This document shows, piece after piece, positions 6,062 to 13,827 of a stretch of DNA of 16,378 nucleotides (position 1 is its first letter; each line of letters opens with the position of its first letter). The notes under the pieces are model-generated. The model was given only the letters and a program-made list of their open reading frames with translations. It did not search any database and was not told where the DNA came from. This stretch comes from CALESS01 sp964405455 (GTDB lineage: Bacteria; Chloroflexota; Anaerolineae; Anaerolineales; Anaerolineaceae): NCBI GenBank assembly GCA_964405455.1, contig CAYOOA010000048.1, forward strand, positions 1-16,378, given 5' to 3'. A program made the translations under genes and the position numbers.

Positions 6062-6955
6062 ATGCACACCCGTCGCAATCTCATCGCCGTTATGCTCCTG
6101 CTGAGCCTGGCTGCCTGCAACTTCCCCATGCCGACCGCCACCCTGCCGCCCCTGCCGCTGCCCACCGGCACCCAGGCCGTTGTGCCGCCGGCCACGGAAA
6201 CCAACCTCCCATCCACCGCCACGGCAGAGCCCACCCTCGAACCGACGGCAGAGCCCACGGCCATCCCTGGCACGCCGGTGGATTTTAGCGGCATCTCCTT
6301 CCGCATCCCGCAGGGAGTTGGCAGCACCATCAGCGGAACCGTGGAACCGGCAATGACCGATTCCAGCCTGCCACTGTTTGAACTGACCCCCGGGGATATC
6401 CGCATCCAGTTGACCGATTACATCCTGCAGAACACGCTGCATAAGCCGATCGTGCTGGTCACCCCCATCCAGGCCGCCAAGGCGCTGGACCCCATTTTCG
6501 TACAGCGCTACGGGGAACTAGAAAGCACGCTGGCCGCCAAACCGGCCGAGGCTGAGAGCCTGCCGTTCATGCCCATCTTCAATGCCGCCCAGGTCTTCCA
6601 CACCACGCCAGTCTACCTGGATTTCCAGAACGGAACGGGCCTGCGCTACCTGACCCAGTTTGACCAGGCTTACATGCCGATCAGTAACTACTCCCTGATT
6701 TATACCTTCCAGGGCATCACCGCAGACGGCAAATACCACGTGGCACTGGTCCTGCCGGTCAGCCACGCCAGCCTGCCCGCCGATGAAACCGTTGTGAGCG
6801 ATTACCAGGCCTTTATCGATAACTTCCCGACCTATCTCCAGGAGGTGAAAACCACCCTCAATGCAGCCGGGCCGGATGAATTTACGCCCTCCCTGGCGGC
6901 CCTGGATGCCCTGGCGCGATCCCTGCTCGTCCAGCCGGTGGGTTTGTCGGAATAA
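6062..6955 (+). CDS. Putative lipoprotein with Pro/Thr-rich linker (297 aa)
   Basis: The N-terminus is a clear lipoprotein signal peptide (MHTRRN, hydrophobic stretch, LAAC with Cys19). A Pro/Thr/Glu-rich linker (about residues 20-75) includes a near-repeat TAEPTLEP/TAEPTAIP, encoded by a 14-base direct repeat (6221-6234 and 6245-6258). The mature domain starts near VDFSGISFRIPQGV and has no cysteine or recognisable catalytic motif. I do not recognise the family; it should sit on the outer face of the membrane. A purine-rich AAGAGGA about 7 bases upstream supports the ATG. It is a single gene: 134 bases separate it from the CBS gene, and a strong terminator follows. Confidence 0.8.
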   Translation: MHTRRNLIAVMLLLSLAACNFPMPTATLPPLPLPTGTQAVVPPATETNLPSTATAEPTLEPTAEPTAIPGTPVDFSGISFRIPQGVGSTISGTVEPAMTDSSLPLFELTPGDIRIQLTDYILQNTLHKPIVLVTPIQAAKALDPIFVQRYGELESTLAAKPAEAESLPFMPIFNAAQVFHTTPVYLDFQNGTGLRYLTQFDQAYMPISNYSLIYTFQGITADGKYHVALVLPVSHASLPADETVVSDYQAFIDNFPTYLQEVKTTLNAAGPDEFTPSLAALDALARSLLVQPVGLSE

Positions 6956-7021
6956 TCGGCCATCATTGGCGGCCCTGATATTTTTTGGGATGCTTCACCC
7001 CGACTTAAATCACCAGGAATC

Positions 7022-7066
7022 AGAACAGGTGCAAGGCCATAAAAAGCCCTGCACCTGTTCTTGTTT
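7022..7066. terminator. Bidirectional terminator between convergent genes
   Basis: The arm AGAACAGGTGCA (7022-7033) followed by GGC pairs with GCC followed by GCACCTGTTCT (7046-7061), giving a long GC-rich stem around an A-rich loop. TTGTTTT follows on the plus strand. The rightward lipoprotein gene (stop 6955) and the leftward membrane protein gene (stop 7076) meet here, so it probably ends both; on the minus strand the T-tract is weaker. Confidence 0.85.
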
Positions 7067-7075
7067 TCGATAAAA

Positions 7076-8692
7076 TCAATCCCCGCTAAAGAACCAATTG
7101 CAATCCTTCAACACCCCATTTACATTGACCATATACTCGGTGCGGGATTGCCCGACCTGGATGGGATACACGCTCCAGGCAGCCTGGTTGGCAGGGTCCA
7201 GCAGGATTCGGCGGGCCTGGCTTTCAGACAGCGTGAACCCGCGCCAGGGGGTCGGCGTGTCTTCGCGGGCCGACTGCGCCCGGCAGGCCAACTGTGCGCC
7301 CAGGGTATCCTTGACCAGGGCGGACGCATCGCTGCGGTTGAAGCCTGCCAGCATGGCCGGGACAGCGTCATTGGATAACTGGCTGAGGTAGTCAAAGTCA
7401 AACTCCTCGCCCTGGGCGGCCCGGGCTGTGTTCTGGCGGACGATGAAGCCGTCCACATTGACCAGGGTGAGAGTCAGGCCAAAACCGATCGATACCAGCC
7501 AGAGCGCCAGGGCAAAGTGCCCGCGCCGGTTGAGGAGCTCCAGCACAGCCGTCACCAGCAGCAGGCCGGCCAGCCAGGGGATGAACAGGTGGGTGTAGGT
7601 GCGCAGGCGGGTGAAGCCGTAGGCATTTTCGTACAGCCCCAGGCGCAGCCACGAGGAGGCAAGGATGACCAGCACCAGCCCGAAGAGCAGCACCGAGAGG
7701 ATCTTGAAACTCAGGCGGTGCCCGGCGGTTTCATGCTTGTTCAACAGGCCCAACACCTGGTAGAGCATCAGGGAAAGAACGGCTACCGTGACCAATTCGT
7801 TGAAGCCGCGCACGGCGTATTCCGAATAGGTGAATCCGCTCAGGGAGATGTTGGCCTGCCCGGCGAAGAAATAGCGGAACTGGATGATGACGAAGAGGGC
7901 AAACAGCACGTCCACCGCACCCAGGATGACACCGGTTTCAATCGGCCCCAGGAAACCCTTGATGGAAGGTTTGGTCGGATCGGGCCGGACGGCATCCTTG
8001 CGCGGGAAGACCGCCTGCAGCAGCAGGCCGCCAAACAGGTAGGCAAATAACAGCACGTACAGCGTGCGGAAGATGTACTCGGGAATGCGCTCCAGCCGGA
8101 AGAGCTTGAGAAATTCCTCCAGGTTTTGCTGGAAGATGGGATCAGCGCTCGAAAGCAGCCCGGCCAGCACGGCCACCACCGGGACGGCCAGCAGCAAGCC
8201 GAGCAGCACCCGCCAGGCCACCCGCCAGAACCTGCGCCGGGGGGTGGCGGATTGGGGCAGCGGTTTTCCTTCCTCATCCAGGGTCGGCGGCGCACCGCGC
8301 AGCAGCCCGGGCGTCCGGCTGAGAGCGGCGGCAATCAATTCGAAGCCGCCTGTCACCCAATCAGCCAGGCGGTAGAACAGCCAGAAACCGTTGCGGGCGG
8401 TCAGCACCAGCAGCAAAACTGCCAGGAAAGCGAGCAGGACGCTGACCGCGCGGGTTAATTCCTCCGCCCGCAGCAGGGGCGCCAATGAGAGCGCCAGGGC
8501 CAGGGCTGCCAGCAGCCAACCCGCGGGGTGAAGCTTCTTGCCCTCGGTTAAGATCAAGGCAATCCCCCCGGCCAACACCAGCAAAACCCACAGCGGGAAG
8601 TTTAACCCCAGCGGCTGTTTCCAGAAGAGCAAATCGACCGCCCAGGCCAGGCCCAGAGCGACCAGGAGAAAACGTAACGAATTTTTTGGCAT
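7076..8692 (-). CDS. DUF4173-family integral membrane protein
   Basis: The 538-residue protein is mostly membrane-embedded, with more than ten hydrophobic segments between residues 5 and about 430, a cytosolic or periplasmic loop of charged residues (about 145-160) and a soluble C-terminal domain of about 110 residues. The segment with VNVDGFIVRQNTARA followed by DFDYLSQLSNDAVPAML is the recognisable DUF4173 signature (Asn/Asp at the last membrane exit, then a Leu-Ser-Asp-Ala-Val-Pro motif). The biochemical role is unknown. The start at 8692 (MPKNSLRF) is preferred to a longer frame because GGAG lies about 6 bases upstream and the extra N-terminal residues look non-coding. It ends at the shared terminator and lies downstream of the transglutaminase-like gene in the same direction, separated by 111 bases. 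Confidence 0.82.
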   Translation of the reverse strand: MPKNSLRFLLVALGLAWAVDLLFWKQPLGLNFPLWVLLVLAGGIALILTEGKKLHPAGWLLAALALALSLAPLLRAEELTRAVSVLLAFLAVLLLVLTARNGFWLFYRLADWVTGGFELIAAALSRTPGLLRGAPPTLDEEGKPLPQSATPRRRFWRVAWRVLLGLLLAVPVVAVLAGLLSSADPIFQQNLEEFLKLFRLERIPEYIFRTLYVLLFAYLFGGLLLQAVFPRKDAVRPDPTKPSIKGFLGPIETGVILGAVDVLFALFVIIQFRYFFAGQANISLSGFTYSEYAVRGFNELVTVAVLSLMLYQVLGLLNKHETAGHRLSFKILSVLLFGLVLVILASSWLRLGLYENAYGFTRLRTYTHLFIPWLAGLLLVTAVLELLNRRGHFALALWLVSIGFGLTLTLVNVDGFIVRQNTARAAQGEEFDFDYLSQLSNDAVPAMLAGFNRSDASALVKDTLGAQLACRAQSAREDTPTPWRGFTLSESQARRILLDPANQAAWSVYPIQVGQSRTEYMVNVNGVLKDCNWFFSGD

Positions 8693-8780
8693 ACGGACTC
8701 CAATCGGGAATAATCTCACATCAATGCTGCCATGGTAGGCGGGCGGGGCTGCCAAAAGCTATCCAATAAGGGTGCCCGGC

Positions 8781-8803
8781 TATCAAATCCCATCAAGGAT
8801 GGG
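8781..8803 (-). terminator. Weak hairpin after the transglutaminase-like gene
   Basis: CCCATC (8789-8794) and GATGGG (8798-8803) form a six-pair stem with a three-base loop directly after the leftward stop codon. The tail on the minus strand is ATTTGATA, a poor U-tract, so it would be at best a leaky terminator before the DUF4173-like gene. Confidence 0.3.
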
Positions 8804-9643
8804 TCAGGCAGCCCATTCCTCGGGGGGCAGCCAGCCGCCTTCCTCCATCTCCTGCCATAGTTCTGCTGGATTATCGTCGAAGTGGTCGGCCAGGGCCGCC
8901 AGGCGGTCCATCCGCTCCCAGGCAGCCGCGGGCGCTTCTTCCAGGGCCGGCCCCATGCCCTCCCAGTGATCCCAGGGCAGGATCTCGAACTTTCGCAGGG
9001 CCAGCACGTCGCGCAGCAAGTCACCGGCGATGAAACTCCAACCCTTCCATTCGAAGATGCCGAAATCATCCGGGTTGGCCTTGCCGGCCCGGCAGAGCTG
9101 CCAGGCCTGGCCGCCGGTCAGGAACGCACCTTCCGGCAGGTGGAGCGGATCAAACTGGATGCCCAGGCGGTCGCGCTGCAGGGCGTCCAATTGGGCATCC
9201 ACCTGCACCCAGCAGCCATCCTGCCAGATCTCGGCCACCCAGTGATCCTCGAAATGGCCGGGGAAGAAATACGTGCCAAAACCGCAGCGGGCACGGGCGG
9301 GCACTCCGCGGGCGCGCAGGAAGCTGACCAGCAGCAGGGTGAAATCCCGGCAGTTGCCCACCAGGCGGCGTTCCGGCGGACGGGCCTGGTTCAGCGGGGC
9401 AGCGTCCAGTTCCAGCAGGCGGACGAGCTTGCGCCAGGCCGGGCGGATTTGCACCTCCGCCTGGCGGGTATCATCCAAATCAAGCCCATAGGCTTTGGCC
9501 CAAAAGATGTGCACCATCAGCCCCTGCAAAGCGGTTACCAGGCCGGGTAGATCGGCGGGCAATTCCTGCAGGCGGTCCGCAAAGCGGGACAGATCCGACA
9601 TGGGCGCCGGGGCGGCGAAATAAGCAAGAGGATCTTTTGACAT
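8804..9643 (-). CDS. Transglutaminase-like (protease-fold) domain protein
   Basis: The 279-residue protein has a central transglutaminase core with the papain-like triad visible in order: Cys98 in GNCRDFTLLL, His134 in FEDHWVAEIW, and Asp149 in WVQVDAQLD. A helical region of about 90 residues precedes it and an acidic helical tail follows (residues about 230-279, ending PPEEWAA). No signal peptide or membrane segment is visible, so it is probably cytosolic. Bacterial members are usually peptidases or of unknown substrate. The start at 9643 (MSKDPLAYF) is chosen because the longer frame upstream crosses the divergent TetR promoter region and is rich in Arg/Ser/Cys. The ribosome site is weak (AAAGG). 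It diverges from the TetR gene. Confidence 0.85.
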   Translation of the reverse strand: MSKDPLAYFAAPAPMSDLSRFADRLQELPADLPGLVTALQGLMVHIFWAKAYGLDLDDTRQAEVQIRPAWRKLVRLLELDAAPLNQARPPERRLVGNCRDFTLLLVSFLRARGVPARARCGFGTYFFPGHFEDHWVAEIWQDGCWVQVDAQLDALQRDRLGIQFDPLHLPEGAFLTGGQAWQLCRAGKANPDDFGIFEWKGWSFIAGDLLRDVLALRKFEILPWDHWEGMGPALEEAPAAAWERMDRLAALADHFDDNPAELWQEMEEGGWLPPEEWAA

Positions 9644-9698
9644 AGGAAAACCTTTGAGGGATGAACCTGGGGATTGGGTCAAATGGGAGTGAAAATAC

Positions 9699-9704
9699 CT
9701 TATA
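9699..9704 (-). promoter_or_regulatory. Candidate -10 box for the leftward transglutaminase-like gene
   Basis: On the minus strand a TATAAG hexamer lies about 55 bases before the ATG, with TTCAGC 17 bases further upstream as a weak -35. The stretch is AT-rich compared with its surroundings. Offered only as the best candidate in the divergent spacer. Confidence 0.3.
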
Positions 9705-9740
9705 CTTATTCTAGCACAAAGGCTGAACCGGCAGCCGGAT

Positions 9741-9769
9741 TTGACAGAGGAACAAGAAAGACTTATAAT
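9741..9769 (+). promoter_or_regulatory. Perfect-consensus sigma-70-type promoter of the TetR unit
   Basis: TTGACA (9741-9746) and TATAAT (9764-9769) match the housekeeping consensus exactly with the optimal 17-base spacer. The predicted start is near 9776, inside the palindromic operator that follows. It is the strongest promoter match in the window. Confidence 0.9.
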
Positions 9770-9772
9770 AAA

Positions 9773-9786
9773 ACCGACCGGTCGGT
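9773..9786. promoter_or_regulatory. Palindromic TetR-type operator at the transcription start
   Basis: ACCGACCGGTCGGT is a perfect 14-bp palindrome beginning three bases after the -10 box. Sites of the form GACCGACCGGTCGGT are typical of TetR/AcrR-family operators. Its place over the start point, upstream of a tetR gene, implies autorepression of a strong promoter. Confidence 0.85.
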
Positions 9787-9806
9787 ATGTTTTAAGGAGT
9801 AATCGC

Positions 9807-10400
9807 ATGCAACAGCGCAGTGAAGAAACCCGTTCGCGCATCCTGGAAGCCGCCCTGACCTGCTTTTCCTCGCGCGGATATGATGTGACCAGCGTGGCGG
9901 AAATTTGCACGGCAGCCGGCCTGAGCAAGGGAGCCTTTTACCACCACTTCCCCACCAAACAGGCCGTCTTCCTGGCCCTGATGGAAAGCTGGTTGAGCGG
10001 GCTTGACGAGCAATTGCGGGCGGTCATGTCTTCCGCTCATAATGTCGCCCAGGGTTTTGAGGTCATGTCCGGCATGCTGGGGGAAATTTTCACCACCGCC
10101 CGCGGCCACCTGCCCATGTTCCTGGAGTTTTGGACCCAGTCCCTGCGCGACCCGGTGCTGTGGGAGATGGTTATCGCCCCTTATAAACGTTACCAGGACC
10201 TGTTCGCTGATTTCATCCAGCGCGGCATTGATGAAGGCTCACTGCGCCCGGTCAACCCGCAGATGGCCGCCCGCTGGATCGTCTCCATGGCAGTCGGGCT
10301 GCTGCTGGAAGCCCTGATTGAACCGGACGCCAACTGGGACCAGATCGGCCAGCAGGGCATCCTGACCCTCTTTTCCGGATTGAAAGCAGAAGGCAAATGA
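9807..10400 (+). CDS. TetR/AcrR-family transcriptional regulator
   Basis: This 197-residue protein has the family's N-terminal helix-turn-helix (ETRSRILEAALTCFSSRGYD, then TSVAEICTAAGLSKGAFYHH and FPTKQAVF, about residues 7-55) and a helical ligand-binding C-terminal domain. It should bind DNA as a dimer and release it on binding a small ligand that cannot be named from sequence. The start at 9807 follows AAGGAG (9794-9799) by 7 bases. A longer frame beginning at 9741 runs through promoter and operator and is rejected. Its stop overlaps the SDR start (ATGA), so the dehydrogenase is co-expressed and probably lies in the regulated pathway. Confidence 0.95.
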   Translation: MQQRSEETRSRILEAALTCFSSRGYDVTSVAEICTAAGLSKGAFYHHFPTKQAVFLALMESWLSGLDEQLRAVMSSAHNVAQGFEVMSGMLGEIFTTARGHLPMFLEFWTQSLRDPVLWEMVIAPYKRYQDLFADFIQRGIDEGSLRPVNPQMAARWIVSMAVGLLLEALIEPDANWDQIGQQGILTLFSGLKAEGK

Positions 10401-11194
10401 AACCAAATCCCTGGGCAGGCAAGCTGGCCCTGATCACCGGCGCTTCGAGCGGCATCGGTGCGGCCACTGCCCGCCTGTTGGCTTCGCGCGGCATGACGGT
10501 CGTTCTGACCGCCCGGCGAGTGGAGCGCCTGCAAGCCCTGGCGGACACCCTGCGTACCGGGGGCGGCCGGGCTGAACTGATTCCTGCCGACCTGGAACAA
10601 TCCGAGGAACGCATTCGGCTTACGGACGAGGTACTCCGCCGCTTTGGCTGCCCGGATGTGCTGGTCAACAACGCCGGGATCGGCTGGTACGGCTATTTTG
10701 CAGAAATGCCCCCGGAGGTTGCCCGCAGCCTGCTGGAATTGAACGTGACGGCGGTGATGGAACTGACCCGCAATTTCCTGCCGGCCATGCGCGAACGCCA
10801 TTCCGGGACTATAATCAATATCAGTTCCATCGCCGGCAGCATCCCCAGCCAGGGGATCGCGATGTACGCGGGGAGCAAGGCTTTCCTGAATGCCTTTAGC
10901 ACATCGCTGCACCGCGAGATGCGCGGCAGCGGCGTGACGGTCAGCGTACTGCAGCCGGGGCCGGTGACCACCGAGTTCTTCGACCAGGCCGCCCAGCGTG
11001 CAAAAGGCCGCCGGGTACCGGCTGAAGGTTTGGCTGTATCCGCTGAACGGGTGGCCGGCGCAGTCTGGTCGCTTATCCGCCGGCCGCGGCGCCAGGCCTT
11101 TGTACCCTGGATCACCCGCCTGACGCCGTGGATCAGCCTGATGTTCGCCGGGCTGATGGACTGGCTGGGTCCGCTGCTGCTGCGGCGGAATTAA
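10397..11194 (+). CDS. Short-chain dehydrogenase/reductase (SDR)
   Basis: This 265-residue classical SDR with a Rossmann fold should oxidise or reduce an alcohol/carbonyl with NAD(P)(H). Visible signatures are TGASSGIG (residues 14-21, cofactor binding), Arg at 40-41 after the second strand (favouring NADP), NNAG (91-94), the catalytic Ser144, Tyr157 and Lys161 (spaced S-x12-Y-x3-K), and PGPVTT (187-192). The C-terminal 35 residues are unusually hydrophobic (LTPWISLMFAGLMDWLGPLL) and might associate with the membrane, as in some steroid or long-chain acyl SDRs. The ATG overlaps the tetR stop, so both are on one message. The substrate is not deducible. Confidence 0.93.
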   Translation: MKPNPWAGKLALITGASSGIGAATARLLASRGMTVVLTARRVERLQALADTLRTGGGRAELIPADLEQSEERIRLTDEVLRRFGCPDVLVNNAGIGWYGYFAEMPPEVARSLLELNVTAVMELTRNFLPAMRERHSGTIINISSIAGSIPSQGIAMYAGSKAFLNAFSTSLHREMRGSGVTVSVLQPGPVTTEFFDQAAQRAKGRRVPAEGLAVSAERVAGAVWSLIRRPRRQAFVPWITRLTPWISLMFAGLMDWLGPLLLRRN

Positions 11195-11227
11195 TCCTCC
11201 CTGCTGAACGGCAGGGAAAAAAACGAG

Positions 11228-11764
11228 GTGATTTTGTCCCCTGCCAAAAACCTCCCCACCCCTTTTCCCGAATGTTACTGGGTCTTACCCGGCCGTTTCC
11301 TGGCGGGTGAATATCCCGGTGCACGCCGCCCGGGCAGCCCTTCGCCGCGCATCACCGCCCTGCTGGAGTCCGGCATCAACCGCTTCATCGATTTGACCTA
11401 CCCGGGCGAATTGCCGGATTATGAAGACTATCTGCGTGATGAATCCTACCGCTGCAACTGCCGGGTGGTACACTTGCGCTCGTCGATTGGTGATTTTGGA
11501 CTGCCCGGCTACAACCAGATGAAATCCCTTCTGGACGATATTGATGCCGCGCTGGCCGGTGGAGATAAGATCTACCTGCACTGCCAGGCGGGCATCGGTC
11601 GGACGGGAACCGTAGTCGGTTGTTACCTGGCGCGCCACGGCGAAACCGGGCGGGCAGCCCTGCTGCGCCTGAACGAGTTGCGCCACCGCCTGCCTTTTCC
11701 CTTCCCCTCCCCCGAGACAGATGAACAGCGCCTGTTCGTGACCAACTGGCTGGCAGGGGAATAA
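11228..11764 (+). CDS. Dual-specificity/tyrosine phosphatase-like protein
   Basis: This 178-residue protein carries the cysteine phosphatase P-loop HCQAGIGRTG (Cys119, Arg125; CX5R) with Asp89 in SIGDFGLPG as a likely general acid. Other family features are FIDLTYPGELPDYEDYL and the helix TGTVVGCYLARHG after the loop. It should dephosphorylate a phosphoprotein or small phosphate ester in the cytosol. The start is unclear: the GTG at 11228 gives the longest form, but GAGGTGA at 11225-11231 would serve a TTG at 11234 (MSPAKNLP). It lies 33 bases after the SDR stop, in the same direction, with a hairpin followed by A rather than T between them, so read-through from the TetR unit is likely. Function in the unit is unknown. 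Confidence 0.88.
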   Translation: MILSPAKNLPTPFPECYWVLPGRFLAGEYPGARRPGSPSPRITALLESGINRFIDLTYPGELPDYEDYLRDESYRCNCRVVHLRSSIGDFGLPGYNQMKSLLDDIDAALAGGDKIYLHCQAGIGRTGTVVGCYLARHGETGRAALLRLNELRHRLPFPFPSPETDEQRLFVTNWLAGE

Positions 11765-11783
11765 AAAAATTTCGGAGACCTAC

Positions 11784-12395
11784 ATGAAACGCATCTTCAT
11801 TCTCTTCGTTGTCGTCCTACTCCTGGCGGGTTGCGCGAAAACCAACGCCCCCACCCCGACATCCCAAGCGGCTAAGACTTACCCGGCGGGAAGCGGGGCC
11901 ACCGTCGAAAGCCCTGCGGCCAACCCGACAACCAGTCCCGCCTACCCGGCGTCCGGCGAAACGGTGGAACCCTCCCCCTTGCCCATCTCCTCTGGTTCAG
12001 TCCAGATTTTCCTGATTGCCATGGAGGATAATGGCAAGTCCGGCAAAGCGGTCGGCTGCGGTGATTCAGTCGTACCGGTGGAAATCATGGTCGATCCCGG
12101 TGCAGACGCCCTGCGCACTGGGCTGGATACCCTGTTGGGATTGAAGGATCCTTATTACGGCCAATCCGGCCTGTACACGGCGCTGTACCAGTCCACCCTG
12201 CAGGTGGATAAAATTGAGATTGAATCAAACGAGATCAAGGTGGAATTGAGCGGGCAAATGATGCTCGGCGGTGAATGCGACAACCCGCGGGTCAAGGCGC
12301 AGTTGGAGGAAACCGTCGCGCCGTTTGCCCAGGGGCACCAAATCAAGATCACCATCAACGGCAAAGACCTGGACGAAGCACTCTCTCTGAAATGA
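11784..12395 (+). CDS. GerMN-domain lipoprotein
   Basis: This 203-residue protein starts with a canonical lipoprotein signal (hydrophobic core, LAGC, Cys17), then a Pro/Thr/Ser/Ala linker (about residues 18-70) and a GerMN-like domain (about 71-200: VQIFLIAMEDNG, VPVEIMVDPG, LRTGLDTLLG, then QVDKIEIESNEIKVELSGQ and IKITINGKDL). GerMN domains occur in sporulation protein GerM and in many non-sporulating bacteria, usually on the outer face of the membrane and linked to envelope work. GGAG 6 bases before the ATG supports the start. The gene follows the phosphatase by 19 bases and overlaps the deacylase by ATGA. Confidence 0.82.
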   Translation: MKRIFILFVVVLLLAGCAKTNAPTPTSQAAKTYPAGSGATVESPAANPTTSPAYPASGETVEPSPLPISSGSVQIFLIAMEDNGKSGKAVGCGDSVVPVEIMVDPGADALRTGLDTLLGLKDPYYGQSGLYTALYQSTLQVDKIEIESNEIKVELSGQMMLGGECDNPRVKAQLEETVAPFAQGHQIKITINGKDLDEALSLK

Positions 12396-12845
12396 GCGAA
12401 GCCCTCTCCCCCTCCGCCCGGCGGGTGCAGGATGCCCTGCACGCCCTGGGCATGGATTGCCAGGTGGTGGAACTGCCCGGCAGTACCCGGACGGCCGTGG
12501 AAGCGGCGGCCGCCGTGGGCTGCGGGGTGGCACAGATTGTCAAATCCCTCGTTTTTCGTGGAAAAGACAGCGGTCGGGCGGTGCTGGTGCTGGTCAGCGG
12601 AGCCAACCGGGTGGATGAAGGCCTATTGGCGGACAGCCTGGGCGAGGGCATCGAAAAGGCCAGCCCCGATTTTGTGCGCGAGCAGACCGGTTTTGTCATC
12701 GGCGGCGTTCCGCCGGTGGGACATACCCGGCCCATTCTGACCTATATTGACGCCGACCTGTTGCAATTTGAGCAAATCTGGGCAGCCGCCGGCACTCCGC
12801 ACGCCGTTTTCCAGTTCCGGGCAGCCGACCTGGAACGGATGACCG
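12392..12845 (+). CDS. YbaK/EbsC-family aminoacyl-tRNA deacylase, 3' end lost in gap
   Basis: 151 codons are readable before the N run. The protein matches the YbaK/ProX fold: VQDALHALGMDCQVVELPGS, then GCGVAQIVKSLVFRG, VLVLVSGANRVDE, GFVIGGVPPVGHT and AGTPHAVFQF. The Lys in IVKSLVF and the GGVPPVGH loop are the family's key features. Such enzymes free mischarged tRNA (for example Cys or Ala on tRNA-Pro) in the cytosol. Only about 10-20 residues appear to be missing compared with usual members. Its ATG overlaps the GerMN stop. The frame beyond the gap is not reliable. Confidence 0.9.
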
Positions 12846-12945
12846 NNNNNNNNNNNNNNNNNNNNNNNNNNNNNNNNNNNNNNNNNNNNNNNNNNNNNNN
12901 NNNNNNNNNNNNNNNNNNNNNNNNNNNNNNNNNNNNNNNNNNNNN
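12846..12945. other. Scaffold gap, 100 N
   Basis: A second gap of exactly 100 N, the usual placeholder for unknown length. Unlike the first, its flanks share no visible sequence, so real bases are probably missing. It should hold the last codons of the deacylase gene, the end of the convergent mgtC-like gene and possibly a terminator. Confidence 0.95.
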
Positions 12946-13613
12946 TAACTAACCTTGTACGCCCGCACGCCGGGAATGGTTGCGATGGAGGCCATCAAGT
13001 CTTCCAGGGCTTGCTTACCCTTGGCTTTGGCCATGATATCCAGCTTCATCCGCTTGTGACTCAGGCTGCGCTCCACGCTGATCGAGATGAGCGTGCGGCC
13101 GGGCTCGTTGAAGGTCTTGCGGATATCCTCCACCACACCTGCACGGTCCTCCACGCTGATCTGGATGGTGAAGGTGGTGTAGGCGTACAGGAAACGGTGC
13201 TCAATGACGTTCAGGATGACCAGGACGGCCAGGATGAGCAGGGTGGTGATCACGGCCACAAGGTAATACCCCATGCCGAGGGAAAGGCCGACGATCGCCA
13301 TGGTCCACAGGGAGGTGGCGGTGGTCAGGCCCTTGATGCTGGTGCCGTAACGCAGGATGGCCCCGGCGCCGAGGAAACCAATCCCGCTGACCACCTGGGC
13401 TGCCAGGCGGGCGGGGTCGCCGTTGGGTACATCGGGGCGGAACGCCATGGCCAGGTTGATGGAAAGGCACATGGCCAGGGCGGAACCAACCACCAGGATG
13501 ATATGGGTGCGCAGACCGGCCGGTTGACCGGAACGCTCGCGCTCCAGCCCGACGATTGCGCCCAGGCCGGCAGCGATCAACAAGCGAAGCAAGATTTCCA
13601 TTTCAGAGATCAT
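12946..13613 (-). CDS. MgtC/SapB-family membrane protein, 3' end at gap
   Basis: 222 codons are readable from ATG 13613, preceded by GGAGAG with a 6-base spacer. The N-terminal 140 residues hold about four to five membrane segments with MgtC family motifs: GLERERSGQPAGLRTH, VSGIGFLGAGAIL and IKGLTTATSLW. The C-terminal cytosolic domain (about 145-222) has an ACT-like composition (TIQISVEDRAG, TLISISVERSLSH). MgtC proteins inhibit F-type ATP synthase or act in Mg2+ limitation and acid tolerance in pathogens; in free-living bacteria the role is less clear. The last readable codon is TAN after VRAYKVS, which may itself be the stop. It diverges from the bactofilin-like gene. Confidence 0.92.
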
Positions 13614-13647
13614 TTTTTACTCTCCAGGCTGCAAGTACCAGGCAGCG

Positions 13648-13663
13648 GACAAAAATATTTGTC
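13648..13663. promoter_or_regulatory. Inverted repeat in the mgtC/bactofilin divergent spacer
   Basis: GACAAA (13648-13653) and TTTGTC (13658-13663) form a perfect 6-bp inverted repeat with a 4-base AT spacer, 35 bases upstream of the mgtC-like start. It could be an operator for either divergent gene. The spacer (13614-13827) otherwise shows only a possible TATAGT box at 13776-13781 for the rightward gene. Confidence 0.3.
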
Positions 13664-13827
13664 GCTCAATGGAATCCATCTCCTTGAAATGGGAGCGGCA
13701 TTTTCATCCGCTCCTATTTTACCTGATATCCATCGGCTGGAACAATTCAAGTGCAACTTACAGCCTGGTTTGTCGTATAGTATATGAGGTTGCGTTTTTG
13801 CAGCCGATTGATCCAGAGGAGAATGTT

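Noticed and set aside
10813..10818. TATAAT hexamer inside the SDR gene
   Set aside because: No -35 and no downstream start that would use it; probably chance within coding sequence.
11198..11217. TCCCTGC/GCAGGGA hairpin between SDR and phosphatase genes as a terminator
   Set aside because: It is followed by seven A, not T, on the plus strand, and no T-tract follows on the minus strand.
12696..12845. Extension of the mgtC-like frame through the N gap to 12696
   Set aside because: It is read across unknown bases and antisense to the deacylase gene; MgtC should end in or at the gap.
13669..13827. N-terminal extension of the bactofilin-like protein
   Set aside because: There is no ribosome site at 13669, the extension disrupts the signal peptide, and AGAGGAGA marks ATG 13828.
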